DNA of 64,000 bases from Cristatella mucedo (GCA_009760855.2 WPIO01000002.1:6085001-6149000), one strand, 5' to 3'; shown: positions 1 to 38,313, counted from the stretch's first letter. Translations and numbers: made by a program. Notes: a model not told the origin generated them from the sequence alone.

Positions 1-430
1 TCGCTTCCTCTCTCTTTCTCAGGCTCTCGCTATTCCTACGTCTCTCACTCTTTCTCCATCTGTCAGTCTCTGTCTTCTTCGTTCTCTCTAACTCTCTCAT
101 CCTTCTCCCCGCCTCATTTATTCTCCCTCTACCATTTCTCTCTCTTCCCCTCTCCTCTATATCTCTTTTTTCTCTTCCATCATTCCCCTGCTGCCTACTC
201 CTCCCCTCCATTCTATATTTTGCTCCTTTCCTGTCTTCTTTTCCTTCCTTTCTCACAATCGGTCCTTAAAGGTATGTCAACCACCTTCTCTCTCGTTCGC
301 TCGCTCACGCTCTGTACCTTTCCCCTCCTTTTCCTATCCCTTCCTCAACACCTCCCTCTCCTCTCCCGCCATTCCATATCGCCCTCCTCTCTCCCTCCAC
401 TCTTTATATCACGCCTCTCCCTTCTGGAAT
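1..430. repeat. Polypyrimidine low-complexity stretch
   Basis: Imperfect CT-rich sequence (TCTCTCTTTCTC, CCCTCTCC). The plus-strand Leu/Ser-rich ORF over it is compositional. No gene seen. Confidence 0.85.
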
Positions 431-904
431 GAATGATAATATTAAAATGCGAGCCTGTTATAACCGCTGCGTGACTTCTTCACTCCGGCTACTGTTTTAA
501 TAAGCCTTCATGCATTATTATCTACACGACCCGCGAGTACGATCGTCTGACGTATTAATATTTGTGCTCATCCTTACATAAACGAGAGCTCTGATTGCTT
601 TTTTTTAGTGACATTTGAGTAATACTACGGTGCACTTTTGGCGGTATAGATGACTTACAAGGAGGCCTCATGGTGGCATTGTACGTCATTGCAAATGCAT
701 TTTCAGGCACTTTTATTTTCGTAAGTTCTCTGTGGGTTTCTATGAAAGTTCCAAGGACAGACATTTCGAAGCTTGCATTGTTTGGCCCACCACATTGTGC
801 TTCTTACTATTTATCCGTCTTGCCGCTTCAAAGAGGAGACGGTTTTCTGTTTCAAAAAGAATAGCTGAACGCCAGATGTGAAGTCTCCTGACGCCGGCTT
901 ACTG

Positions 905-1070
905 GCTTGCTGGACGGCGATAGCCTAGGATGTAAGGGGCTCGTTCTCCACGACCGAGGTCGTTGGATAGGATACTGCAGCGGGAGACTGCAAGCGATGG
1001 TAAAAGCCGCTAAGGCACTTCTGCCGCCGTACAAATGAGGCTGCTAAATCAGCTACTGATTTAAATATAT
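905..1070 (+). mobile_element. SINE-2 copy (degenerate)
   Basis: Body GACTGCAAGCGATGGTAAAA and tail GCCGTACAAATGAGGCTGCT then AAATCAGCTACTGA match SINE-2; the head is eroded. Confidence 0.55.
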
Positions 1071-2479
1071 TTTGCTGTAGTACCAAAGCAGCCATACGCC
1101 GCTTACACGTCAGACCGAACATTATGGCGCGCGAAACCAAGTAGCACTTCTGTCGTGGCGGCCGGAGCGCAAACACGACGACGGCTTTTGACTCACGAGT
1201 GGCTTTTTTGAGGAGTTCACTCGGTCGAACGTTCTGGCGCGAAAAAGTTACCACCCGCTAATCTTTCGATGCCCTTTTGCATGTCTGGGAGTCGCGTTCC
1301 AAGATTAAGCTTATAGACGGCCACTTGAGCACCAAACTTAATTTAAATACGTCATGGTTACCACCGTGGTGCTGCTCATGCAGCGAGTGCTAAATCACAT
1401 TAATAGGGACTAAGTTCTCTTGGAGAGCTATACAAGCGACTTATTATTATTATTATTTTTTAAACTTTTCTCTGCATAGGATAGCAAGAGTTTGACATGC
1501 CCAGATAAAGGTACCACAGCAAAGTAGTTCAGTGTATCTTTGCATCCTTTTGAATCAGATCTAACTTACGCGCATTTCTGTCTGCCCGACCTTGCAAGTG
1601 AGACGAGCTCGGCTGCTAGGCTACCTGTCATGCACGTCACAACTGCCGCATTGCACCATTCTTCTCTGACATGCGCCGCAGAGTGAGCAGCCCATCGCCT
1701 TTGAGCAGTGACTGTCACTCACTTTAAGGTCGCTTAATTCTGCTTTAAATACTTTCTCCTCCGGCCCGCTTTTGCAGCAGTAGATCATTTAACTGGCTCA
1801 AGCCGCTTAGCAGCGCTTCTGAACATCCCAAATCCACTGGAGACCTTGCGATTTACTCCTACGTTCGCTTGTACCTAAAGGCCAAGGGCTCTTTAATAGC
1901 TAACCTCAATGTGCATAATGATTTAGCAAAATTTTCAAAAAAATTGAGACGCGAAGCCCATCTGATTTGCATACCATAACCATCGTTCAGCGAAATCGTA
2001 TTTCTTGCGATTGGGTGCTAATTAGAGCTCACTGTTGTTGGACTCACTCCACTGAGTCTTAGTAGAATTGAACGTCCATTACTAGTCACACCCGAAAGTC
2101 CTGGGTCTCCTTGTGGCGTGACCAAGAGAAGGACGGACTGTCTTGCTTTAATTTGTAGAGATGTGCAGCTGGGAATGCGTGAGTGTACTGCATTTATCTC
2201 CACTTGTAAATCCGCATGGCCGAATAAGAGGCTAGTGTAACCTTGGAGAACTTTCTCTAGAGAATTTCAAGCACTAACGGCTTTCGGTGAAGATATCGTA
2301 GCCAGCTTACTCTATCTCATGCAGCAAGACAAATGAGAGGCATGGATTATTCGGAAGGAAGGTCGCCCGTAGAAGAAAGGGGCGTAGAAGAAGCAGCATA
2401 CAATGGCTGACCTAGATCTGCCTGATTCAGCGGCAGGAGAATAGACGCCATCGCGTACTATGAAATTCAGTTTCGCAGC

Positions 2480-2660
2480 CTAGGACCCACGGATTAAAAT
2501 CTTCCATCGCCATTGAGTTTCGTCGCCAGCGTTCCTTACCTCTCTAAGTGAGAGAGAGGCTAATTTATTTTCCTGGCGGTATCTGACTGCACGACGAGGC
2601 GGAAACTCACGAAGCAGTTCCGCAGGATCTGGAGAGGGCCAGCTGCAGTGGGATTGATAT
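2480..2660 (-). mobile_element. LINE-A fragment (RT C-terminal)
   Basis: Minus strand reads DPAELLREFPPRRAVRYRQE then NKLASLSLRE, matching [17 protein letters not shown] and NKLAVSFLR of the 7.4-kb copy. Confidence 0.8.
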
Positions 2661-2714
2661 GTATAAGCAAAACGAATTTTTGTCTCTTTTAAATGACCCA
2701 TCATCATAGCTCTG

Positions 2715-3345
2715 TCAGTAAAAGAGACGATTGCCAGGATTTTTCGAAAACCAATTGGCTGCTAGCCATCCACTACTTTACGAAACAACATCTGCTCTCC
2801 TGCTGCCGATTTTAGTACACCCTTTCCAGCCTACCCTGAGCTGCTACTTTCGTGCCACTCAGCTATTCTCCTTCTCTTCTTACTCAGCTATGCTTCTCGC
2901 TTTCGCTTTGTTGTGCGATACAAAGTCTGCTGGCTACGTAGCTGACTGATATACTAGTTTCAGCTTCCTTGTGCCCTGAGGTCCTCTGTGGACTATAAAT
3001 TAGCCGTTTCTTTCCTCCGCTAAAAGACCGTTGGCGACAGATGCTTTTGCTGGGGAGACCCGTGACTGTGGTACCCATTTCCACAATTTTTTGGTGGAGA
3101 GATCTACTCTCTTGCTGCCGACTATGGATCATCCTTTTCAGCGGTCCTGAGCTACTTCCATGCCACTTAATACATCGACTGCTATTCTGACTCAGCTATT
3201 TTTCCCACTCTCTCTTTGTTGCGTGGTTGCGATGCGCTATAAAAAAAACTCTCCCACGTCACTCTCACGTAGTCTTTATGGCTTTGTGGAGTTACAGACG
3301 GAGATGAATTACATTTTAACTTACATGGAAGCTGTGTGGCTTTAT
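2715..3345 (+). mobile_element. Two LINE-A 3'-end fragments in tandem
   Basis: 2,715-2,955 and 2,975-3,345 both align with the LINE-A 3' end (CTGAGCTGCTACTTTCGTGC; GTGGAGTTACAGACGGAGAT). The second begins in coding sequence equivalent to VDNKLAVSFLRLKTVCDRSF and runs without the insertion seen at 8.2 kb. Confidence 0.8.
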
Positions 3346-3583
3346 TTGGGTACCTGACTGTATTAGGTTACAACAGCCCAGTGTAGAGAGAACGAGAGAG
3401 CTAGCAAGATATTTAGCCAGCCACTGTCGTAAGGAGCTTCTAACTATAGACAGGGATTCCAGGATGATGATAAGCCGTTGAAGCGTTCCGGTAAATAAAA
3501 CTTCAACCTTCAAGTAGTCGTCAACGGAACAGCTAAACTACGAGCACACGACGACAGTCCCACTATGGCACCATCAAATAGGA

Positions 3584-3773
3584 CAGCAGTTCTCAACCTA
3601 TGGGTCGCTACCTCTTTGGGAGTCGAACGACCCATAGGTCACATGGATTGCCTAAGACCATCGAAAAACACGCATTTGCACATTTTCCACGCAATAATTT
3701 TATGGTTTGGGGTCGCCACAACGTGAGGAACTGTATTAAAGGGTCGCGGCATTGGGAAGGTTGAGAACCACTG
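3584..3773. mobile_element. SPIN-like (URR1-type) hAT MITE
   Basis: A 190-bp non-coding element with imperfect terminal inverted repeats: left CAGCAGTTCTCAACCTATGG, right end (reverse complement) CAGTGGTTCTCAACCTTCCC. Internal strings GGGTCGC, CGAACGACCC, CCTAAGACCATCG, ATAATTTTATGGTT and GGAACTGTATTAAAGGGTCG match what I know of SPIN (Space Invaders) hAT non-autonomous elements. The 8-bp flanks (AAATAGGA/AATTAAGA) agree at six positions, compatible with a decayed target duplication. The middle is shorter than typical copies. Confidence 0.85.
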
Positions 3774-4467
3774 AATTAAGAGAACTGTGTTGCTTATTCC
3801 TGCTACACTTGAATAGTTCCTATCAGAAGAAGTTTTAGTTTCTCTTAGTTGAGATTAAAGAAATTTCTCGACGTCCAAGAATAAATTTCTGCAAGGCACG
3901 GGCTCAGCATGTCAATCGTCGCAGTCAATTAAGAGTGCGTTAAAGAAAAAATGCAAGAGAGCGTCGCTGGCATTGGAGTAACAAGTATGCCGGGGCGTGA
4001 AAAATCCTCTCCAGACTCACAGCTATAGACCGATGAGAGAACTTTGCGAGACTGACACTGACAGTGAGTCGGTTGGGTTGTATATGTCCACAGAGACATA
4101 TGTCGGCGGAGTGCATACGACTGACCGACTCTCGAAGCGGACTAAAGGCAATTTGACGGCGTATGACTTCGAACCAAGCCCGAATCTCGTCAGTCACATT
4201 GGATCATCCCCCTCAATGACTCGAGCTCAAGTTCTCCTCGTCAAACGCTATGCTAAACTAGCTTGCACACTTTCTTTCCAGAATATTCGGAAGTGCAGGG
4301 GACGAGTTTACTTTAGGTGAGGTCACTTCAAAAATAATTTAGTCGAGATTGATGGGCCTCAGTTTCCAGTAGTGGGACACTGCGTCGCGAAGCGAGCGAT
4401 ACCAAACCGAGGCGGCCACGCGTTAGACATGCGCCGATGCGTCCGGTTGACGTCCGATGCCACTTAC

Positions 4468-30843
<26,376 letters not shown>

Positions 30844-33074
30844 GGTCCGACGGGGCGGCCGCTCAGGATCGGACCGCTGCTGCTCGTCCGGATGGTGGCG
30901 GCGGCGGCGTCGCCGGGTGGTCGCCGGCTGGGGGCACGCCTCTCGTCAGTTACCAGCCAGCGAGGCGAGGCCGGAAAATATCGATATGTGCCGCCGCCGC
31001 GCGCTGCTCGTAGGCTCGCCGCCGGCAGCCCTGCGAGAAGGAATGCCGGCACGGAGAGTGAATGACCGGCGTCGCGTCGAGCGTTTTATGCCGGCCCGCG
31101 CGCGAACTACTCGAACCGTTCCAGCTGCCTCGCTCCAGCTGTAGCGGCGTCTAGTAACGACAGATCGCGTGGCCGCGAGAGCGGACGAACTGGCGCTCGT
31201 CCAGTCCGTCCGTCAGGTCGTCCAGTCGGTGCGGCCGCCGCCAAAGCAGCGCTCCGCTTTGAGGAGCCGGCGAAAGCGCTCGCGCCGCCCGACTGCCGCG
31301 CTCGGGGAACGATGAACGCACGACCGACGACGGCGCCCGCCAGTCCCCCGACCCCCTCCCCCCCCCGGGGTCCCCGGTAAAGCCCGCCAGCTAGCCAGAT
31401 TGCGATCCGCTCACCGCTGCTCGGCGACCGCTCGGCGCCGCTACGGGGCAAGACACGTCGTCAGCAGGGATGTCTGCAGGATCTTTCTCTGGCCACTCAT
31501 TCGCGCGCGAGCGGCGACCCTTTTGTCGCGAACGGAACACAGAGTGCATTGTTCCGTATCGACTGCTGCTCATCGCCAAAACGGGCGCCATTACAAAGGG
31601 AAACAAACCTCGTCCGTTATCTCGCATTGTTGTGTCGCGAACTTTCTCACGCACGCGGCCCGCCGCAATCCACTATTGGCAACTCGACCACGCCCGAATG
31701 CGGCAATGCTCGACGCCACCTCACCCGGATCGCCGACGTCGTGGCTGTGGGCAGAGAGAGGGTGGTGTTGGGAGGGAGCGTGGCTAGTCGTATTACACGG
31801 AGACGCAAAGCACGCGGCTAGCGTCTGGGCACAGATGCTGCCCAGTCGCTTTCGATTTGCTCGCACCTCGCGTTTTCAGAGACGCGGCGGCAGACGGCGT
31901 TGCTGCGGCTGTCAGTCGAGACATGTCTGACATGTCCGATCGTGAGCATTTCCATTAGCATCTGCTTTTGCAATGCAATTTGCCAGCTCGCCGGCCGCTG
32001 CTTTGGCGGAGCTTAGTGGCGGACTGCCAAATCCCGACGGAACGGGACCTAAATTGCCGGACTGCTTAAGTAAACAATCTCTTCGAGGCATCGCACACAG
32101 GGACTGGACAGGAGAAATATATCAGCTCATTAGCGGTGGCACCATTCTCAAATGCAGTACGCACAAGCGCGAAAAGGACTGAGCAATTGCCGTAGCGGTC
32201 GGTTATGTCTTTAGACTCGCTTGAAATTTACTGTCCTGGCATGGAATGTCAGTCGATTGCAGAACTCCGGGCTATTGGGGCGGCGCAGGCAAACTGGAGG
32301 TACAGTCTTCGCCGCGGGACTTTCGTTTGATTAGACGGCGCCGCACAACCAGACCGGAAGTGAAGAAAAGCCTGGAGCAGCATGACGAAGTTCTCTTTTT
32401 CTTAGCCGTCGGCCAGATCGAAAGAAAGAGTAGGCGCGCGCGCGTCAATGCGAGTGAAGGCACCTGGCAGTTGACGCTCGGGGGCGTAATAGGTAATGCT
32501 CTGGTCGGAGAAGAAGAGAGGTTTCGCGTGGCGCTAGCAGCATGACCCGCGGTTGTGCCAAGCTGCGGACCTCGCCAACGCAGCCGCCTGCAAGCGCCTT
32601 ATCGCAGCGCAGGCAGGAAGACCAGCGAGGAGCGTCACGACGTGTGCAGCGAACGACTTTGAACCACTCCATCCAATCAAGGCCCGATCTACTGCATTAT
32701 CACCTAGCTGAAAGTAGGGCGTGCGGGGCTCCTGTGGACATCTCGCAAAAAGGTCGAATCGGAATACGCCACCCTATCTCGGGGCAGAGGAGGCTGCACA
32801 GGATGCAAGGTGTGGCAATTTTTTACGCGAAGCCGTCCAGTTTGTGCGTGACACTCGACAGTTCGAAAAACTATAGGTTGATCAGTCAATTAAAAAACCT
32901 GCATCAATACATGAATGCCTGTAACGCTAGCTGCCGAGACATTCCGAGATATCATTATGCTCACTTGGACGTCCATGCGTACACAACAAATCCTATGTAT
33001 AATATATGTTCCTTAAAGAGCACTCTACGAGATCAACGGCCTCGCTATGCGTAGCATGTGGCGTCTCTCACCTA
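30844..33074. other. CpG-rich upstream region of gene A
   Basis: GC-rich to about 32.7 kb, with a C/G homopolymer block at 31,350-31,370. Open frames exist on both strands (for example plus 32,542-33,054), but none resembles a known protein and length is explained by base composition. No second promoter could be supported. Confidence 0.55.
31055..31092 (-). promoter_or_regulatory. Putative gene A core promoter (TATA-like box and initiator)
   Basis: On the minus strand CATAAAAC lies at 31,083-31,090 and TCATTCACT, an initiator-like sequence, at 31,057-31,065. The spacing of about 27 bp fits a TATA/Inr pair. The ATG is about 220 bp downstream with no acceptor needed between. The surrounding DNA (about 30.8-31.9 kb) is CpG-rich. 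Inference from position and motif only. Confidence 0.4.
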
Positions 33075-33730
33075 CCTATTGCACAAGTTCACCGGAGCAT
33101 CGTATCGACTTCAAGGTTCTGCGATTTTTATAATCCTTTTGTTCTTCTGCTACAACCTGCGTATCAAAAATATTTTCTTCTCATGCCATGCATAGTGCAA
33201 CCCACTTTGCTAGTTTAAGTCATTTGAGTGTAAATCTATTCAACCTTATATCATTAGGAGACCTTTCAGTTCTTATGTTATTCAAGTATGTAACTCACTA
33301 CTGACTGACATTAGGAAATCCCGTACTTGATGTTATGTTCTTAGGGCAAAATACCGCTAAGAAATACACGCTTAAAAGTAGTAAGTTTTAATGAGGAACA
33401 GTAACAACATGGTAAGCAGTCGCTCCGGAGAGCTGGCACGAAAGTCGTAGGGCGGCCGACCCGATATACCATGTCTCAGGTGCTGGGTGCATAAGGGTGG
33501 GCCCGCCGCTGATTGATAGCAGTCGCGCGCCAAATGGGTGGACTGAATAGCCACCGCTGCGCCCAAAGGCGTCTTCAGCGACCATATGTTGCTGCATGGT
33601 AGCTGGACCAAAACACTTGACAAAATCATGAGCTTATGCATGTTCAAATCGTCCCCGCCATCCATCGCTATCCAGCACATGTGAAGTGCCTTGAAAAAGA
33701 TTCAGTTCTCTTGGGGCAAAATTCAAATGC
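33075..33730 (+). mobile_element. Old LINE-B copy (highly diverged)
   Basis: CGTATCGACTTCAAGGTTCT matches the 'RIDFKVL' codons of LINE-B; GGAGACCTTTCAGTTCTTAT matches 'GDRAFSS', and a tail GAAGTGCCTTGAAAAAGATT with AGTTCTCTTGGGG occurs near 33,690. Stops in all frames. Confidence 0.6.
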
Positions 33731-34189
33731 TTTGTAATAATATGGTAACTCTTTCTGGCCTCTTTGCAAGTGCCGGTGTAATAGGCCGTCGTATACCCCC
33801 AGGCTGGAGTATAACCGGGGGTTAAAATGGCCTACGCTAGAATATGCCTGGATATATTATGGCCTGGGCCCCTTGGCCACCGTATACTCCGCAATATCAA
33901 TAGTGTTGATCGATATATACATGGCGCACTAGATTTTTCAACATTTTGTTTTAAACTGCAAACGCATAGACTTTAAATGCTTCGATCAGAAAACTGTAAT
34001 CATAAAAAATAATAAACTTCCACTCAGACCAAATGTTAGCACCATGTTTCTCAATTTGCTTAACATATTAAAATAAAATCAAATATCTGTGAATCTATAA
34101 TGCTTGGTCTAGTAAAAATGTCTAAAGGGCAACAGATCAAAACATCAAAGTGATCATGCTTGTTTTCAAGATATGTTCCAGGTTCTGCT

Positions 34190-34506
34190 GTTGAATGCAG
34201 ATTGAAGTTTTTGGGCTAAGTCAACCAATGCATTAAGTGGCGGACTTTTGTGTCGACGATAATTTCACAACTCAATAGATTCGCTGTGGCCATGGTCTTG
34301 GCATCCGTTGCCCATATTCTTTTACTAAAGATGCCAGAGCTATCTGCATTTTCATTCACATCCTGGTTCAAGTAGTCCTGAAGTTATTTTGCCAAGGCAG
34401 TCTTCATGCGGTGGATACCTTAATCTCTGAGAAGATAGTGGTTGCCCTCTGATATCGTCAATATGTAGCTGGTGACCCGGAAGTCGCAGTTCCTATCACC
34501 TTTAAT
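34190..34506 (-). pseudogene. OTU-type cysteine protease relic
   Basis: Minus strand reads KGDRNCDFRVTSYILTISEG then NHYLLRD, the 'GDGNCLFRA...H..LR' catalytic-cysteine block of OTU proteases. A later stretch reads IWATDAKTMATANLLSCEII, matching the 'W....Ei.a.a.ll...I.v' region. In-frame stops are present and no catalytic His block was found. It lies about 350 bp downstream of the integrase relic on the same strand. Confidence 0.72.
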
Positions 34507-34859
34507 TTTATATATATAAGCCGCGGTTGTTTAAGGTTCCTTGTTCTTTCAAGAATATAGTCTTACCAATATTAGGGACAAGAGTGGTGCTAATGTATTT
34601 TCTTCTTGAACTTGGTAGTGATTAAAAGTCTGGGTCTGATTGTGTTTCACTGAGATGTAGATATCATCATTGTCTGGTTTTTGAGTGGTCTTTTTGAGTG
34701 TATTGCGCTTTGTGCATTCATTGGTAGAGTCACTGGGATAATCATAGGGGGACTTGGGTGGTGGAGAAGCCTTTGCAGACTGGTAAATCTTGGGGTTGCT
34801 GGCGTGGTAGGTGTTGCTCAGTATCTCAGCTTAATTGCTCCTAGGTTTAACTAACCCCT

Positions 34860-35770
34860 TGGTCAAGGGTTCCACAACTGCGTAGGGTTCAATCCAATGA
34901 GAATCAATCTTTTAACACATGCGATGTAAACGGTGCTGATTCTATATATAAACGGTGGAACTAGCAGCGATGTCTTTGTTGGTGTTGTGTTGGCGATCAA
35001 AAGCACACTTCTTGTGTTCTTAAGCAGAGCGGATATTAAGACTGATGGTTGAATGGATGTTGTCAACGTAACCATAACGTTAAAGTTGGCATCATCCAAA
35101 AGGACCATGGGGCACACAATATCATCTTCTGAGGGTCCGAGGTCAAAAGTTAGTTTGGCCCACTGTCTATACATGACCTCAAATGGAATACACCGGTGGA
35201 AGCAAGCACAGATGGGATACGCAGACATAACTGAGGATTAATATATCCCAGTCGTTCCTTTGGTCAATTCTTGGAGTGCTTGATTGTCACGATGCAGTTG
35301 GCCATTTGTTTGCAGATGAAATGCTGTGATCCGTCAGGTTGTCGAATATCTGGCTCTGAAACTCTCGTCTATGGTTGCTAGTATAGAGTATCCATATAGC
35401 TAAGGAGGTAAATAGTGGAGTAGAAAAATACAACTGACATTGCACTCTTGTCTGGAACAGCTGTTACTTCAGTCCACTTTGAGAAGTGATCAGTGGCAGC
35501 AACTATACATTTGTTACTGTTTGGTGCTTCCTGAAGGGGAGACTACGCTCCGGGGTTTTGCAGCAGTGAGTGGCGGAACCCCCTTTGCTGATTTTGGGAT
35601 TTATTGACAAACATTTCTTACGGTGCTTTAAAATGTCGGTGAATGTGGCTCTAAACTCGTTTCCAGTAATAACGGCCAGAGATTTTGGCCAACCTCTTTC
35701 TTATCCAGACCAAAATGACTACCAGAAATTAAGTTGTCATGACAGGCTTTCAAAATAGATGGAAGTCGGC
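34860..35770 (-). pseudogene. Gypsy/Ginger-type integrase relic
   Basis: Across several frames the minus strand reads ILKACHDNLISGSHFGLDK (zinc-binding H..H part), RYYWKRV, ATDHFSKWTEVTAVPDKSA (first catalytic Asp region), REFQSQIFDNL, FHLQTNGQLHRDNQALQEL, HRCIPFEVMYRQWAKLTFDL and WIEPYAVVEPLT, a GPY/F-like C-terminal motif. The second Asp appears as Asn, and the Glu of the GQ-x-ER motif reads His, so catalysis is lost as well as the frame. Confidence 0.82.
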
Positions 35771-36807
35771 TTTCTCCCCTAGTAAAGATTCCCTCTTTTA
35801 GCTCGATATGGCATAGGTTTTTCTCATCTTAGACTTGGCATTCCCACGTTTCTCTGGAGGTAGATCGCCAATGCACGGGGGGGGGGACTTTTGGTGTGTT
35901 ACACTGTAGAGTCTCACAGGCCGCTCACACAATTGGTCTTCCATAGTTGAGAACTATATTCAAAATAATTAGACTAACTCAATATAAAGGTGGCTATTTA
36001 GAGACGATCTCATAAGATCTTCTCTTACTTTATGCGTAGTGTCAAATGTCATACATGTGGTGCTCACCGACTCGTACCTCAGTTAACCTTCGTTAAAAGG
36101 AAGAGTAAACTTCGGTTAATTCTTAATAAACTTACATCTGATGAAGATGTGAGCATACGAATCAGTATCTGCTGGCAACATTTCAGTGGAATTACAAGCG
36201 TTCGACGTCACTTGCTTGGACTGCCTCTAAAAATGCTTCAATTGATAAAATTGAAATGTTTACTTCCACGTATCCGCTTTGACGATATCATCGAACGTTC
36301 TTTGTTGTCTATCTCTGAAGTTCGTTGTTGGGAGCTTTCTGCATGGATAAGGGCCTGAATGAATTAATTATACTTACACGGTTTGGTCCTCTGCGTCATC
36401 TTACAGATGAGGCATATTCTGGCCAGGGGGGTATGGTCAGGCCGTCCATTTTTTAAACTCGTGGGTATAGTTTAGCCTAGGACACCTTATCTCCCAGGGT
36501 ATACTCTCGCCTAGGCCAAACTACACCAGGGTTTAATCTTGGCAGATGTTATTTTCGCCTGCTACACAGGAAAGTAAATAATGACAACACATCACACTTA
36601 CATAGAGCTACACTGTAGCTTTTACAATGCTTTGCATCCAACAAATCTCGGGCTCTTTTCCCAAGCACTAAGCGGTACGAGCATATTGCCGATTTGTGGC
36701 CTGTTCTCATGGCTATTAACTATTCACTGGGTGCAACCGACTGCTTGCATGTGCCATGACTTTAAACTTAAATAGTCGCGAATGATCAATAAAAAAAAAT
36801 TAATAAC

Positions 36808-36976
36808 TGACCCTGTGCATGTCACCCCTAACCATATTATTCATTTTGTTTGTTTTTCAAGCATGATTTTACTTACTATTCAATTGCATTTCACTTTGCA
36901 GCAAATGTAAAGCGCCTACAAAGAGATTAAGTTCTCTGAGGGCGCTTTATCAAGTGCATTATTATTATTATTAATA
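36808..36976 (+). mobile_element. LINE-B 3' tail
   Basis: CATGTCACCCCTAACCATAT through TGTAAAGCGCCTACAAAGAG and (ATT)n, nearly identical to the 54.5-kb tail. Confidence 0.88.
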
Positions 36977-37189
36977 AATCGTTATGTGTGTGTTTCCAAG
37001 CAAACAGCAAGGTGGTCTCGCTACCAAAAACTTGAGAAAATCCGGAGATCTTACTCAGTTTGAAAAGATATTGACCAAACGTCTAATCATGCATTCCATT
37101 ATAATTCAGTCAAACTTAGGTTGTAGAGGAATGATAAATCATACTCGTTCTTGGTTTTGCTACATTCATCGGTCCTTAAAGTTAGGTGT

Positions 37190-37355
37190 TAACGATTAGC
37201 TGATTAAATTGCCTCATTTAAATGGCGACAGAAGAGCCTTAAGACTATAATCATGGCTTGCAGTGGGCAATATAGGATCACCCACTGTAGGACTCGAACC
37301 CCCACCTGGATCGTGAAGAGGACCTTACACCTGAACCCCTTCCCACACTAAACGG
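37190..37355 (-). mobile_element. SINE-2 copy
   Basis: Minus strand: AGGTGTAAGGTCCTCTTCAC, B-box GGGGGTTCGAGTCCTAC, body CCCACTGCAAGCCATGATTA, tail CGCCATTTAAATGAGGC and TTTAATCAGCTAATCG. Confidence 0.68.
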
Positions 37356-38110
37356 TTGTACATGCACAAGGCTCCCGAGCAGCTGCTCAGTTGCGGCTGT
37401 AGTCTTGCCAACGCCCCATCGGTTTTCTTTCCCAGAGAATAGCTCTGCTACTCACGACACAGACAAGGAAATGTCTTGCATATCCGATTTAAAGTACCAT
37501 AACATCAACATGCCCCCAGATGAAATAGCTACAGTTCGTACGGTGCAACCATCAGGTCGAATAAAGACAGAGTGATCGACATAATTAAGTCGACAAAAAT
37601 GAGAAAAACGTTGCCTGAGCTCATGCATACTTGCAGACATGAAGCAAAATGACCTAGTATGACGAGCCACCACGTGTGGTCTAGCACTGGGTCCAGTGGT
37701 CCAGCCATCCTGTGGTCCAGCAAAGGCTGGTGCTGATTTATGCCATCATAATAACTCGTTGCAGCAAAACCCAACACTCAAGAAGTACAGGTTTGCATAA
37801 GCGAGCCTGTCGGCACATAACCAATGTAATGTAACTTGTAATAAAGCTGGACGTCGAGAGTATCTCAGCTGAAGACTCAAGCTTTTACGATGTTCAAGGC
37901 AATATTCCTGAGCACGTGTAAAACGGACATTCACACAACCAACGAACTCAGCTGTCATCAGCTCGAACGACTGCCATAGTCTCTCTCGAGTCCGACGACG
38001 CCCAACCCTTGCCATCGTCAAGTGCAAGTAAACTGGGTGCTGTTGGGCTCTTGGTGGCCTTCGATGCACCGAGCAAAGAAGCAGCAGATGCAAAATGCAG
38101 CCAACCAGCA

Positions 38111-38111
<1 letters not shown>

Positions 38112-38180
<69 letters not shown>
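38112..38180. repeat. (GT)n microsatellite 3' of AFG2A
   Basis: About 34 GT units, roughly 130-200 bp past the stop codon, possibly within the 3' UTR. Confidence 0.93.
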
Positions 38181-38183
<3 letters not shown>

Positions 38184-38313
38184 TCGTGCATGCGGGGGAA
38201 TGAGAAAATGCATTGATCCATTGCGATCTTATGCGACCAGCGACAGATGATGCTCATGGCCATGAGTTTTCGCAGTGCAGGCAGTTGGCAAACTACACTA
38301 GATAGTTGGGGCT

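Larger units (their letters stand above)
1071..4467. other. Probable gene A intron or 3' flank, no exon recognised
   Basis: Apart from the LINE-A fragments and the SPIN-like MITE listed, I see no coding similarity on either strand. The exon expected after exon 18 (starting in phase 1) was looked for on the minus strand and not recognised. Confidence 0.5.
33777..36566 (-). mobile_element. Ginger1-like DNA transposon fossil (Gypsy-type integrase + OTU protease)
   Basis: About 2.8 kb. The left end is CCGG then TGTAATAGGC; the right end, reversed, is CCTG then TGTAGCAGGC. The element thus starts TG, ends CA, and has a CCGG-like 4-bp flank on both sides with one mismatch. Both ends carry decayed inverted similarity (GTGTA-T--GGCC...GTATACCC). 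Inside, on the minus strand, a Gypsy-type integrase relic is followed by a Ser/Pro-rich linker and an OTU-type cysteine protease relic. This order, with CCGG target duplication, is what is described for Ginger1 transposons. Many stops and frameshifts make it inactive. Confidence 0.75.
36977..38313. other. Intergenic region 3' of AFG2A
   Basis: Contains a SINE-2 copy and (GT)n at 38,112-38,180; nothing else supported. Confidence 0.6.

Noticed and set aside
32542..33054. 170-codon plus-strand ORF upstream of gene A
   Set aside because: No recognisable domain, no splice or promoter evidence, and it runs into LINE-like DNA.
36032..36358. 108-codon plus-strand ORF inside the Ginger-like element
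   Set aside because: Opposite strand to the integrase and OTU relics and no similarity recognised; treated as chance.
33777..36566. Gypsy LTR retrotransposon
   Set aside because: No reverse transcriptase or LTRs; inverted rather than direct ends, CCGG-type flanks and an OTU relic fit Ginger1 better.
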